64,000 nt of DNA from Brenneria salicis ATCC 15712 = DSM 30166 (GTDB lineage Bacteria > Pseudomonadota > Gammaproteobacteria > Enterobacterales > Enterobacteriaceae), in the NCBI RefSeq assembly GCF_003315515.1, contig NZ_QNRY01000010.1, positions 1-64,000 on the forward strand, written 5' to 3'. This document shows, in pieces, positions 1 through 10,066 of this stretch (positions are counted from its first letter, which is position 1; each line of letters opens with the position of its first letter). The notes under the pieces are model-generated. The model ran no database searches, was not told the DNA's origin, and was given only the letters and a program-made list of their open reading frames with translations. A program made the translations under genes and the position numbers.

Positions 1-831
<831 letters not shown>

Positions 832-898
832 TGGAGCACCTGTGTTGTTCTGAGGTGAGCATATCACCTCTGTTCAGGTGGCCAAATTCAGTATTCCA

Positions 899-1233
899 CT
901 TCAATCCGTAAGGAAGCGTGGCTGAACCCGCTGGCAGAGCCTGCATACGTTTGCAGGTACGTTACCACCATAGACCTGTTTAATAACATCGGGCTTGAAT
1001 GCGCCCTGCTATGAGCTTTGGGAGAGTTTAGAGCCTTTAGAATGGCATAAAGTTCTTGTTGAACTATCGCGGTAAGACGTGGAACGACCGCCAGCGGTTT
1101 GATATGCTCCCAGAACCACACACCAAAACACGACAGTTCTGGGATAAGTCACGGTGATACTTTAAGGAGTATTCGAGGATTCAAACGCTTGATAACTTGC
1201 TGATTTACTTATTCTTAGTAAGTCAGAAGCTTT
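899..1233. other. Unassigned 335-bp stretch between the IS end and tRNA-Gly
   Basis: No convincing gene. A 77-codon open frame on the minus strand (888-1121) overlaps the IS end, and short frames exist on the plus strand, but none resembles a protein I recognise and none has a good ribosome binding site. It lies directly downstream of the tRNA 3' end, the usual side for integrase-mediated insertions, so it may be debris of a former insertion. This is inference only; no duplicated tRNA end was found. Confidence 0.4.
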
Positions 1234-1307
1234 TGGAGCGAGTGAAGGGAATCGAACCCTCGTATAGAGCTTGGGAAGCTCTCGTTCTACCATTGAACTA
1301 CACTCGC
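1234..1307 (-). tRNA. glyU: tRNA-Gly(CCC)
   Basis: The minus strand from 1307 reads GCGAGTGTAGTTCAATGG and pairs with a 3' acceptor arm ending CACTCGC-T-CCA. The anticodon arm GAGCTTCCCAAGCTC gives a CCC anticodon, and the T arm is GAGGG-TTCGATT-CCCTT. The length is 74 nt with encoded CCA. It closely matches E. coli glyU outside the acceptor stem, where paired changes preserve the helix. Confidence 0.96.
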
Positions 1308-1324
1308 AGAGATGGGCGCTTGGC

Positions 1325-1352
1325 ATTATAGCGTTATCCCGTTGCCGGGCAA
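1325..1352 (-). promoter_or_regulatory. Promoter of tRNA-Gly
   Basis: On the minus strand TTGCCC (1352-1347) and a consensus TATAAT (1330-1325) are separated by 16 bp. A G+C-rich discriminator (GCCAAGCGCCC) follows, as expected for a stringently controlled stable-RNA promoter. The tRNA starts 18 nt downstream of the -10 box. Confidence 0.75.
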
Positions 1353-1510
1353 GCAAAAAACTGGTTGATTGCTGACGTTGTGAGCGAACGATTGTTGCCA
1401 AAATCCCCGCTGCCATCTGGTTCGTCTGCTTTATTTGCTATGGCGGTCACAAATATCAAAACAATTTAATTGATTATTTTGTCACTCAAAATCCAGAAGT
1501 TTACACTCCC

Positions 1511-1543
1511 TAGCTAAACCGTTTTAGCTAAATTATTTAGCCG
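1511..1543. promoter_or_regulatory. Overlapping LacI-type operator palindromes upstream of the glucosidase
   Basis: TAGCTAAACCGTTTTAGCTA (1511-1530) is a near-perfect 20-bp palindrome with the central CG expected of LacI/GalR-family operators. Its right arm is shared with a second inverted repeat, GCTAAATTATTTAGC (1528-1542). It ends about 90 bp before the glucosidase ATG, so a repressor bound there could block its promoter. No LacI-family gene is present in the window, so the cognate regulator must be elsewhere. The operator class is inferred from symmetry, not from a known site. Confidence 0.6.
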
Positions 1544-1556
1544 GCATAACTCTCGC

Positions 1557-1576
1557 CATGCTTATTGATAAGCATG
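1557..1576. promoter_or_regulatory. Inverted repeat in the glucosidase leader
   Basis: CATGCTTA-TTGA-TAAGCATG is a perfect 8-bp inverted repeat with a 4-base loop, 47 bp before the glucosidase start. It has no following T-run, so it is not an intrinsic terminator. It could be an operator half or an mRNA 5' hairpin. Confidence 0.45.
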
Positions 1577-1622
1577 TAATGGACTGATATGTAATAAAAT
1601 AAAGATATAAAGGATATGACCT

Positions 1623-3506
1623 ATGCTGCTATATGAGAACGCTTTCCAATCCCGACAAATCGCAAGCTTGATGATGACGGCGTTTCAGCCAGACAAACAT
1701 ACCGTGTTGAAGAAAATATCGACATTGTTGCGTGCGGCTGCGCTTATCTCTGTAGGCGGTCTGATGTTTTCCTCAAGCAACAGCGCATACGCAGATAATA
1801 ACCGTCCGGTCACCGAAGCGACTGCGCCGCCATCGGTTACGTTGATAAACGGATATGATCCGAAATGGTGGAATGAAGCGGTGGTCTATCAGATCTACCC
1901 CCGCTCTTATAAAGACTCCAATGACGATGGCATCGGCGACCTGAAAGGGATTATATCCAAACTCGATTATATTCAGGGCATTGGCGTTAATGTCGTTTGG
2001 ATCTGCCCGCACTTCGATTCGCCGAATGTGGACAACGGCTACGATATACGCGATTACCGCAAAGTGATGCCGGAATTTGGCACTATGAACGATTTCGACG
2101 AACTGGTCCGGGAGATGAAACAGCGCAATATGCGTCTTGTGATCGATCTGGTCGTCAACCACACCAGCGACGAGCATCAGTGGTTCCAGGAAAGCCGCAA
2201 ATCAAAGGACAATCCCTACCGCGATTACTATCTATGGCGTCCCGGCAAGGACGGCAAAGCGCCGAATAACTATCCTTCTTTTTTCTCCGGCCCGGCCTGG
2301 ACGCTCGATCCTGAAACCAATGAGTATTACCTGCACTATTTCTCCGTCAACCAACCCGACCTAAACTGGGATAATCCGAAGGTTCGCCAGGAAATTTATC
2401 AGATGATGAGATTCTGGCTGGATAAGGGCGTCGCCGGTTTCCGCATGGACGCCATCTCTTTTATTTCCAAAGACCAGACCTTCCCGAATCTGCCGGACAT
2501 GAGCAAATACGCCAACGTCTATGCCAGCGGCCCCCGCGTACATGACTATCTACAGGAAATGCATCGTGAAGTGTTGTCAAAATATGATGCGGTAACCATT
2601 GGGGAAACGTTCGGTATTACGCTGGATCAACTGCATAATTTCATCGACGCTGACCGCCAGGAACTCGATATGGCCTTTAACTTTGATGCAATTCATGTGA
2701 ACCGGAAAGGATTTCAGTGGAAAAACTGGACGCTGCCGCAATTGAAAGCCGCTTACAATGGGCAGGATAAATCGCTCAACGTTCGCGAATGGAATACGCT
2801 TTTCTTGTCCAACCACGATAACCCTCGCCTGGTGTCCTCATTTGGGGATGATTCGCCGGAATTTCGGATCCCCTCAGCAAAGTTACTGGCTACGCTGCTG
2901 CTCACGCAAAAAGGCACGCCGTTTATCTATCAGGGCGACGAATTGGGCATGACTAATTATCCCTTCAAGGATATCCGGGAATTTAACGCGATTGAAGCGC
3001 ACCAGGGATGGAAACAGCGAGTATTGACCGGACAGGAAAATCCAAGAACCTATATTTTTGGTCTGGGCAAAGTGGGCCGCGATAACGCCCGCACGCCTAT
3101 GCAATGGAATGATTCCGCCAACGGGGGCTTTACCGCGGCGGCGAAGCCCTGGCTGGCAGTCAACCCCAATTATACCACCATCAATGCCCGGCAAGCGGTG
3201 GACGATCCCGCTTCCATTTATCACTATTACCGCAGTCTTATTGCGCTACGCGCCAAAACACCCGCGTTGATTTACGGCGACTACCGCGACCTTGATCCTA
3301 AACATCCGTCAATCTATGCCTATACCCGGACGTTAAACAACGCTCGTTATCTTATTGTGCTGAACTTCTCCGGCGACACGGTGGATTATTCACTTCCTGA
3401 CGGACTTTCCGCCAACCAGTTGCAACTTTCCAATCGTGCTGGCGATTATGAAAAAGGAACAACGCTCCACATGAAGCCGTGGGAAGCGCGTATCTATACC
3501 TTCTGA
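1623..3506 (+). CDS. Exported GH13 alpha-glucosidase (oligo-1,6-glucosidase/trehalulose hydrolase-like)
   Basis: 627-residue glycoside hydrolase of family GH13, probably subfamily 31. Conserved regions are visible: region I around N179-H180 (VVNHTS), nucleophile D276 (GFRMDAISF), acid/base E328 (TIGETFG) and transition-state stabiliser D399 (LSNHDNPR). A hydrophobic signal segment ends SNSAYA near residue 57, so export to the periplasm or beyond is likely. Start 1623 is preceded by AAAGGA; GTG at 1704 is an alternative giving a shorter signal peptide. It resembles sucrose isomerases in its C-terminal half, but the RLDRD product-specificity motif is replaced by HVNRKG, so hydrolysis rather than isomerisation is inferred. 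The residue after the nucleophile is Ala, which in this family tends to go with alpha-1,4-active enzymes rather than strict isomaltases. Substrate not determined. Confidence 0.85.
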   Translation: MLLYENAFQSRQIASLMMTAFQPDKHTVLKKISTLLRAAALISVGGLMFSSSNSAYADNNRPVTEATAPPSVTLINGYDPKWWNEAVVYQIYPRSYKDSNDDGIGDLKGIISKLDYIQGIGVNVVWICPHFDSPNVDNGYDIRDYRKVMPEFGTMNDFDELVREMKQRNMRLVIDLVVNHTSDEHQWFQESRKSKDNPYRDYYLWRPGKDGKAPNNYPSFFSGPAWTLDPETNEYYLHYFSVNQPDLNWDNPKVRQEIYQMMRFWLDKGVAGFRMDAISFISKDQTFPNLPDMSKYANVYASGPRVHDYLQEMHREVLSKYDAVTIGETFGITLDQLHNFIDADRQELDMAFNFDAIHVNRKGFQWKNWTLPQLKAAYNGQDKSLNVREWNTLFLSNHDNPRLVSSFGDDSPEFRIPSAKLLATLLLTQKGTPFIYQGDELGMTNYPFKDIREFNAIEAHQGWKQRVLTGQENPRTYIFGLGKVGRDNARTPMQWNDSANGGFTAAAKPWLAVNPNYTTINARQAVDDPASIYHYYRSLIALRAKTPALIYGDYRDLDPKHPSIYAYTRTLNNARYLIVLNFSGDTVDYSLPDGLSANQLQLSNRAGDYEKGTTLHMKPWEARIYTF

Positions 3507-3603
3507 GCGGGAATACGGCAGCGGTGATGAAAGAAAAAGACGTATAGGCGCCATGAAGAAATCAGCCGGGAAAGATGCCCCCCGGAAACGAGGGACGACA
3601 ATA

Positions 3604-3638
3604 GATAAAAAACGGCGCTGTACACGCCGTTTTTTATC
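3604..3638. terminator. Bidirectional terminator between glucosidase and lysS
   Basis: Perfect 14-bp inverted repeat, GATAAAAAACGGCG on one side and its complement on the other, with loop CTGTACA. The A-run and T-run on the two sides make it a usable rho-independent terminator for both convergent genes. Confidence 0.9.
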
Positions 3639-3644
3639 ATCACA

Positions 3645-5162
3645 TTATTTCTGCGGGCGCATCGCCGGGAACAAAATAACGTCGCGGATGGTATGGCTGT
3701 TGGTAAACAGCATCACCATGCGGTCGATACCGATGCCCAAACCAGCGGTTGGCGGCATACCGTGTTCCAGCGCCGTCACGTAGTCTTCATCGTAGAACAT
3801 GGCTTCATCATCACCCGCATCTTTGGCGCTCACTTGCTGCGCAAAACGCTCGGCCTGATCTTCCGCGTCATTCAACTCGGAGAAACCATTACCGATTTCA
3901 CGTCCGCCGATGAAGAATTCAAAGCGATCGGTGATTTCCGGGTTCTGATCATTGCGGCGCGCCAGCGGCGACACTTCCGCCGGATACTCGGTAATGAACG
4001 TCGGCTGAATCAGATTGCTTTCCGCCGTCTCTTCGAAGATCTCGGTGACGATCCGGCCCAGTCCCCAGCTTTTCTCGATCTTGATGCTCAGAGATTCGGC
4101 AATCGCCGTGGCTTTAGCCAGATCATCCAGGTCGGCGACATTGGTTTCCGGGCGGTATTTGCAGATGGCTTCGCGCATGGTCAGCTTGGCAAACGGCTTG
4201 CCAAAGTCGAAAGTCTGATCGCCATAGGTTACCGTTGTGGAACCCAGCACATCCAGCGTCAAGGTGCGGAACAGATTTTCCGTCAACACGATCAGATCGT
4301 TATAATCGGCATACGCCATATAAAGTTCCATCATGGTGAATTCCGGGTTATGACGCGGAGAAACCCCTTCGTTACGGAAGTTGCGGTTGATTTCAAATAC
4401 GCGTTCAAAACCGCCCACCACCAGACGTTTCAGGTACAGTTCCGGCGCAATACGCAGGTACATGTCGATATCCAGCGCATTATGGTGCGTCACAAACGGA
4501 CGCGCCGCGGCGCCGCCGGGGATCACCTGCATCATCGGCGTTTCCACTTCCATAAAGCCGTTTTCCACCATGAAACGGCGGAGCGCCGCCATGACGTTGG
4601 AGCGGATACGGAAAGTATTACGGGATTCGTCGTTGGCGATCAGATCCAGATAGCGCTGACGATAACGGGTTTCCTGATCGGCCAAACCGTGGAATTTGTC
4701 CGGCAGCGGGCGCAGGGCCTTGGTCAGCAAACGCAGTTCGGTACAGTGAACCGACAATTCACCTGTTTTGGTTTTGAACAGCTTGCCGCGCGCGCCGAGG
4801 ATATCGCCCAGATCCCATTTTTTAAACTGCTCGTTGTAAATGCCTTCCGCCAGATCGTCGCGGGAAACATATAGCTGAATACGACCACCCACATCCTGTA
4901 ACGTAACGAAAGACGCCTTCCCCATAATGCGGCGGGTCATCACACGCCCGGCGACGGTCACTTCGATGTCCAGCGCTTCCAGATCTTCGTTTTCTTTGTC
5001 GTCATAGGCGGCGTGCAGACCATCGGACGTACTGTCACGGCGGAAGTCGTTCGGAAACGCGATGCCGTTTTCACGCAGCGCCGCCAGTTTTTCACGACGC
5101 GCTTTCAATTCGTTATTCAGATCCTGCCCCAGATCGGCACCCTGTGATTGTGATTCAGCCAT
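3645..5162 (-). CDS. lysS: Lysyl-tRNA synthetase, class II
   Basis: 505 residues, the same length as E. coli LysS. Charges tRNA-Lys in the cytoplasm. An N-terminal OB-fold anticodon-binding domain (about residues 65-145, including [19 protein letters not shown]) precedes the class II catalytic core. Motif 2 is visible as [20 protein letters not shown] and motif 3 as [15 protein letters not shown] near the C terminus. The start lies 8 bp after the prfB stop, so the two form a prfB-lysS operon as in E. coli. It ends just before the terminator at 3604-3638. Confidence 0.98.
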   Translation of the reverse strand: MAESQSQGADLGQDLNNELKARREKLAALRENGIAFPNDFRRDSTSDGLHAAYDDKENEDLEALDIEVTVAGRVMTRRIMGKASFVTLQDVGGRIQLYVSRDDLAEGIYNEQFKKWDLGDILGARGKLFKTKTGELSVHCTELRLLTKALRPLPDKFHGLADQETRYRQRYLDLIANDESRNTFRIRSNVMAALRRFMVENGFMEVETPMMQVIPGGAAARPFVTHHNALDIDMYLRIAPELYLKRLVVGGFERVFEINRNFRNEGVSPRHNPEFTMMELYMAYADYNDLIVLTENLFRTLTLDVLGSTTVTYGDQTFDFGKPFAKLTMREAICKYRPETNVADLDDLAKATAIAESLSIKIEKSWGLGRIVTEIFEETAESNLIQPTFITEYPAEVSPLARRNDQNPEITDRFEFFIGGREIGNGFSELNDAEDQAERFAQQVSAKDAGDDEAMFYDEDYVTALEHGMPPTAGLGIGIDRMVMLFTNSHTIRDVILFPAMRPQK

Positions 5163-5170
5163 GTGAACTC

Positions 5171-6269
5171 TTATAACCCCGCTTTTAAACTTGCTTCAAT
5201 AAATTTATCCAGATCGCCACCCAGCACTGCCTGGGTGTTGCGTGTTTCCACCCCGGTGCGTAAATCCTTGATACGTGAATCATCCAGTACATAAGAGCGG
5301 ATCTGGCTTCCCCAGCCGATATCCGATTTGTTGTCTTCCATCGCCTGTTTCTCAGCATTTTTCTTTTGCATCTCAAACTCATACAGTTTCGCTTTCAACT
5401 GCTTCATCGCCTGATCTTTGTTTTTATGCTGGGAACGGTCATTCTGACATTGAGTGACAATGTTGGTCGGAATGTGAGTGATACGCACCGCGGATTCGGT
5501 TCGGTTAACGTGCTGACCACCCGCGCCGGACGCGCGGTAAACGTCAATACGCAAATCGGCGGGATTGATTTCAATATCGATATCGTCATCCACTTCAGGA
5601 TAAACAAAAGCGGAACTGAACGAGGTATGACGGCGGCCACCGGAGTCAAACGGACTTTTGCGCACCAGACGATGCACGCCGGTTTCAGTACGCAGCCAGC
5701 CAAACGCGTAGTCGCCCATGATTTTGATGGTGGCGGATTTCGTACCGGCCACCTCACCATCAGACTCTTCGATAATTTCGGTTTTGAAGCCTTTGGCTTC
5801 CGCCCAGCGCAGGTACATACGCACCAGCATGCTGGCCCAGTCCTGCGCTTCAGTGCCGCCGGAACCCGCCTGAATATCCAGATAGCAATCCGCGCTGTCA
5901 TATTCGCCAGAAAACATACGGCGGAACTCAAGCTGGCTTAATTTGTTTTCCAGCACATCTAATTCCGCGCTGGTTTCGTTGAAGGTATCTTCGTCATCTT
6001 CTTCCACCGCCAGTTCAAGCAGACCAGCGACATCTTCCAGCCCCTGGGTCAATTGGTCGATGGTGTCCACGATGGCTTCCAGCGAGGAACGTTCTTTCCC
6101 CAGCGTCTGAGCGCGTTCCGGCTCATTCCAGACGTCCGGTTGCTCCAGTTCGGCGTTTACTTCTTCAAGGCGTTCTTTCCTGGCATCATAGTCAAAGATA
6201 CCCCCTAAGAACAGCGGTACGTTCAGACAGATCCTGAATGCGGTTTTTTACCGGATTAATTTCAAACAT
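5171..6269 (-). CDS. prfB: Peptide chain release factor 2 (programmed +1 frameshift)
   Basis: RF2 recognises UGA and UAA stop codons and triggers peptidyl-tRNA hydrolysis. The reading starts at 6269 ([18 protein letters not shown]), reaches an in-frame UGA after codon 25, and continues in the +1 frame as [19 protein letters not shown]. The catalytic GGQ is in [14 protein letters not shown], and the stop-recognition tripeptide SPF is in [12 protein letters not shown]. About 366 residues in total. A frame-only reading would wrongly start it at 6070. It lies upstream of lysS in the same operon, about 90 bp after recJ. Confidence 0.97.
6192..6206 (-). promoter_or_regulatory. prfB autoregulatory +1 frameshift site
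   Basis: On the minus strand AGGGGG (6206-6201), an internal Shine-Dalgarno-like element, lies just upstream of CTT TGA C (slippery CTT at 6197-6195, UGA at 6194-6192). This is the conserved RF2 control element: low RF2 slows termination at UGA and lets ribosomes slip +1 to make more RF2. Confidence 0.97.
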
Positions 6270-6359
6270 GATTTTATGTTCTTACGTTAAGTCGTCGACA
6301 ACGGAAACCGGCTATTCTAGCGGATTAAACGCGTGGTTTATAGACTTTCATCCGTCAAG

Positions 6360-8093
6360 TTATAGCGGCCATAAATGCTGGATAAGCAATTGCACCGAAC
6401 GTTTGCCGCGAAACTCATTCACATCCAGCTTATAGGCGAGCTCCGCTGAGCGCACACTACTGTCAGGCCACATCAGCGTATCCACATTAAACGCGATGCC
6501 ATCCAGCAACGGGCCGCCGTCTATCGGCTCCACCATCACTTTCAAATGCCTCTCGCCTACCAGCCGCTGTTGCAGAATGCGGAAACGGCCATCAAACGTC
6601 GGTTCGGGAAAAGATTGTCCCCACGGCCCCGCGTCCCGCAGCATTTCCGCCGTGGATAAACACAACTCCGGCAGCGCCAGTTCGCCATCCGACCAAATCA
6701 CGCCTTCCAGTTGAGACGCATCCAGCCATTCGCCGACCAGTTCGCCAAAACGTAACCGGAAGCGCTCGAATTGATCTTCCGCCAGCGATAGCCCTGCCGC
6801 CATCGCGTGACCGCCGAATTTCAACATCAGACCCGGATACAGCGTATCCAGACGCTCCAGCGCATCACGCAGATGCAAACCGGCGATGGAGCGCCCGGAA
6901 CCTTTGAGAATGCCGTCACCCGCCGGTGCGAACGCAATCACCGGACGGTGAAAGCGCTCTTTGATGCGGGATGCCAGAATCCCGACCACCCCCTGATGCC
7001 ATTCCGAGTGGTACATCGCCAGACCATACGGCAGTTCGTCCCGGCTGCGCTCCAGCGTTTCACACAGGCGCAACGCTTCCACCTGCATGCCTTGCTCAAT
7101 TTCACGGCGATCCTGATTCAATGCATCCAGATCGCTGGCCAGCATACGCGCCTGGGTGATGTCGTCACTCAGCAACAACTCCACCCCCACCGTCATGTCA
7201 TCAAGCCGACCGGCGGCGTTCAACCGTGGGCCAAGCGCGAACCCCAGATCGCTGGCGACCAGTTGACCGGCATCGCGGTTCGCCACTTCCAACAGCGCCT
7301 TGATGCCGGGACGACAGACGCCGGCACGAATGCGGCTCAGCCCCTGCGCCACCAGAATACGGTTATTGGCGTCCAGCGGCACCACGTCCGCCACCGTCCC
7401 CAGCGCGACCAGATCCAGCAGTTCCGCCAGTTTCGGTTCCGCCAGCGCTTTTTCGGTAAACCAGCCGCTCTCGCGCAGGCGCACAAACAGCGCCATCATC
7501 AGATAAAACGCCACGCCCACGCCCGCCAGCGATTTCGACGGGAAAGCGCAGTCACGCAGATTAGGATTGATCATGGCATCGGCGGCGGGCAGCGTTTCTC
7601 CCGGCAAATGGTGGTCGGTCACCAGCACCGCGATGCCGCGTCGATGCGCATCTTCCACACCGGCGTGAGAAGAGATGCCGTTATCCACCGTGACGATAAT
7701 CTCCGCCCCCAACGACGCCGCTTGCGCGACGACTTGCGGGCTCAGTCCGTAACCATCTTCAAAGCGGTTCGGCACCAGATACTTAACGTTAACGCCGCCC
7801 ATGCCGCGCAGCGCCAGTACCGTCAGCGCGGTGCTGGTGGCGCCGTCGGCGTCGAAATCCCCGACAATCACGATGCGGCGCTGTTCGGCCAGCGCCTGTT
7901 GCAGAAAATCCACCGCCTGTTCGATACCGCTCAACAGACGGTAATCCAGCAAGCCGCGCAGACTACGCTCCAACTCCTGCGGCCTTTTTATGCCGCGTTG
8001 GGCATACAAGCGCCGCAACAAAGGCGGCATCGTTGCCGGTAAATCAATATCCTCCATCAGCGGACGCCGACGGAGTTGAGTTATCCGTTCCAC
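6360..8093 (-). CDS. recJ: Single-stranded-DNA-specific 5'-3' exonuclease RecJ
   Basis: 577 residues, equal to E. coli RecJ. Acts in recombination, mismatch and base-excision repair. DHH-family motifs are visible: VVGDFDADGATSTA, VTVDNGISSH and the signature VTDHHLPG. The C-terminal DHHA1 region carries KFGGHAMAAGLSL. The start is a GTG at 8093, because the only nearby ATG (8100) is followed directly by TAG. The GTG lies 6 bp after the dsbC stop, suggesting translational coupling. Confidence 0.97.
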   Translation of the reverse strand: MERITQLRRRPLMEDIDLPATMPPLLRRLYAQRGIKRPQELERSLRGLLDYRLLSGIEQAVDFLQQALAEQRRIVIVGDFDADGATSTALTVLALRGMGGVNVKYLVPNRFEDGYGLSPQVVAQAASLGAEIIVTVDNGISSHAGVEDAHRRGIAVLVTDHHLPGETLPAADAMINPNLRDCAFPSKSLAGVGVAFYLMMALFVRLRESGWFTEKALAEPKLAELLDLVALGTVADVVPLDANNRILVAQGLSRIRAGVCRPGIKALLEVANRDAGQLVASDLGFALGPRLNAAGRLDDMTVGVELLLSDDITQARMLASDLDALNQDRREIEQGMQVEALRLCETLERSRDELPYGLAMYHSEWHQGVVGILASRIKERFHRPVIAFAPAGDGILKGSGRSIAGLHLRDALERLDTLYPGLMLKFGGHAMAAGLSLAEDQFERFRLRFGELVGEWLDASQLEGVIWSDGELALPELCLSTAEMLRDAGPWGQSFPEPTFDGRFRILQQRLVGERHLKVMVEPIDGGPLLDGIAFNVDTLMWPDSSVRSAELAYKLDVNEFRGKRSVQLLIQHLWPL

Positions 8094-8099
8094 GCTACA

Positions 8100-8816
8100 T
8101 CAACCACCCGTTTTCAACGACGCCTTGTGTGCATCCAGCATCGCCAACATCTCTTTCGGTGCCTGATAACCGGGTACAACCACGCCGTCTTCCAGAACAA
8201 TGGCCGGTGTTCCTTGTACGCCGAACTGCACGCCAAGCTGGTAGTGACCAGCGATGTTGGTTTTACAGGTGGCGGGTGAAATCTCATCGCCTTTCAGCGC
8301 GGCATCATACGCTTTGTTGCGGTTGGCCATACACCAGATGGATTGCATGTCTTTTTCCGCCGGCGAGTTCAGCCCCTGACGCGGGAACGCCAGATAACGC
8401 ACGGTAATTCCCAGCGCATTGTAATCTTTCATTTGCTCATGCAGTTTCTGGCAATAACCGCAGGTGATATCGGTAAACACGGTAATGACGTGTTTTTCCT
8501 GCGCGGCTTTATATACGATCATCTGATCCTGCAACGCAGCCATTTTCCCCTTCAGGATCTGGTTCGTTACGTTGACCGGCGCCGCGCCGCTAACGTCATA
8601 CAGCGGCCCTTGAACCAGGTGCTTGCCGTCTTCGCTGATATAGAACACGCCGCTGTCCGTCAATACCGTTTTCATGCCCGCAACCGGCGCAGGCTGGATT
8701 TGCGCATTCTGCATTCCCAGACGAGTCAATGTCTGTTTGATTGCCAAATCATCGGCATGAGCAAAACCCGTCGCCGTTGCCGCCAGCAAAGAAAGCAGTA
8801 ATAGCCCTTTTTTCAT
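8100..8816 (-). CDS. dsbC: Thiol:disulfide isomerase DsbC
   Basis: 238 residues; E. coli DsbC is 236. Periplasmic disulfide isomerase that repairs wrong disulfides and is kept reduced by DsbD. A clear signal peptide (MKKGLLLLSLLAATATGFAHA) is followed by the dimerisation domain and a thioredoxin domain with active site CGYC (DITCGYCQKLHEQM). A second cysteine pair (C in SIWCMANRNK and in SPATCKTN) matches the structural disulfide. It sits between xerD and recJ as in E. coli. Confidence 0.97.
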   Translation of the reverse strand: MKKGLLLLSLLAATATGFAHADDLAIKQTLTRLGMQNAQIQPAPVAGMKTVLTDSGVFYISEDGKHLVQGPLYDVSGAAPVNVTNQILKGKMAALQDQMIVYKAAQEKHVITVFTDITCGYCQKLHEQMKDYNALGITVRYLAFPRQGLNSPAEKDMQSIWCMANRNKAYDAALKGDEISPATCKTNIAGHYQLGVQFGVQGTPAIVLEDGVVVPGYQAPKEMLAMLDAHKASLKTGG

Positions 8817-8886
8817 GTTGTCAGTCCTGTTTCGATTTATCTGTCAATGCGTCGTATTGATCCACGCCGCCGCAAAAAAACTTTCG

Positions 8887-9789
8887 CTACGCCCGCGGAT
8901 GATGCTGCTGGTGTAGCTGTTTCAGGCGTTCCGTCGCCACATGGGTATAAATCTGGGTGGTGGAAAGATCGCTATGGCCCAGCAACATTTGTACCACCCG
9001 TAAATCCGCGCCGTGGTTCAGCAAGTGAGTGGCGAACGCATGCCGGAGCACGTGCGGCGACAGCTTCCCGCTGTCAATGGACGCCAGCATCGCATAGTGC
9101 TTGATGCGATGCCAGAATGTCTGACGCGTCATCTGCTGCGCACGGTTGCTGGGGAACAACACATCCAGGGAGCGCCCGTTGAGCAGCCACGGTCGACCAT
9201 GTTCAAGGTACTGTTCGACCCAGTACACCGCTTCCTCGCCCAACGGCACCAGACGCTCTTTATTGCCTTTGCCAATCACCCGCACCACGCCCTGACGCAG
9301 GCTGACATCGCTGATAGTCAGCCCCACCAGTTCAGAAACGCGCAAGCCCGTGGCGTACAAGACTTCGAGCATCGCTTTATCGCGTAATTCCAGCGGTTGA
9401 TCAACATTCGGCGCATTCAACAAGGCATCCACCTGCGCTTCGCTCAAATCTTTCGGTAAACGCTGCGGTAACTTGGGCGATGACAACACGGCGCTTGGAT
9501 CATCACTGCGGATTTTCTCCCGGTAAAGATACTGAAACAATCGGCGCATCGCACTCAGTAAACGTGCGGAACTGCTGGCCTTATAACCGCCTTCCACGCG
9601 CTCGGCCAGAAACGATTGCAGATCGATGGCCTGCGCGCGCAGCAAATCGTTATCATGTTGCGCCAGCCAGTCCGCCAGGGCGCGTAAATCCAACCGATAA
9701 GACGCCAGCGTATTTTCCGCCAGATTGCGCTCCAGCCACAACGCATCAAGAAATTGTTCGATGAATGCCTGATCTTGTGCTTGCATCAT
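8887..9789 (-). CDS. xerD: Site-specific tyrosine recombinase XerD
   Basis: 300 residues with the first ATG of a double ATG at 9789, which has GAGAGGA just upstream; the open frame reaches 9831 but family members begin near here. With XerC it resolves chromosome dimers at dif under FtsK control. The N-terminal SAM-like domain (about 5-90) precedes the catalytic domain. Catalytic residues are visible as R in TGLRVSEL, K in GKGNKERLVPLG, HxxR in HVLRHAFATHLL, H in LLGHSDLSTTQIY and nucleophile Y in TTQIYTHV. First gene of xerD-dsbC-recJ. Confidence 0.97.
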   Translation of the reverse strand: MMQAQDQAFIEQFLDALWLERNLAENTLASYRLDLRALADWLAQHDNDLLRAQAIDLQSFLAERVEGGYKASSSARLLSAMRRLFQYLYREKIRSDDPSAVLSSPKLPQRLPKDLSEAQVDALLNAPNVDQPLELRDKAMLEVLYATGLRVSELVGLTISDVSLRQGVVRVIGKGNKERLVPLGEEAVYWVEQYLEHGRPWLLNGRSLDVLFPSNRAQQMTRQTFWHRIKHYAMLASIDSGKLSPHVLRHAFATHLLNHGADLRVVQMLLGHSDLSTTQIYTHVATERLKQLHQQHHPRA

Positions 9790-10066
9790 GGTGTCCTCTC
9801 GATTCATCCGCCTATTATGCCTGAGCGACACCTCAGGCGCGCACGATTCTGTACGATCTCACTTATTCCGCAATCATCAACATCACCATAACATTCTCCG
9901 GCAAAAATGGCCCCTTGGCACATTATATTTTCCGTATTGCCTGTATGCCGGAACAGGCTTCTCAACGCTTTTTCCCTGCCCGGCATATCCCTACGTAATC
10001 AGCGTTGAAAAGCCGGTTTTTCTATGCGTAGAATGATCGTTCGTGTTGTTAAAATAAAGAAACGTT

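Noticed and set aside
888..1121. 77-codon minus-strand frame next to the IS
   Set aside because: Overlaps the IS end, has no ribosome binding site and resembles no known protein.
3693..4874. Long plus-strand open frame (393 codons) opposite lysS
   Set aside because: Fully antisense to a clear lysyl-tRNA synthetase gene; composition rich in His, Arg and Gln typical of a shadow frame, with no ribosome binding site.
6807..8042. Long plus-strand open frame (411 codons) opposite recJ
   Set aside because: Shadow of recJ codon bias; no family resemblance.
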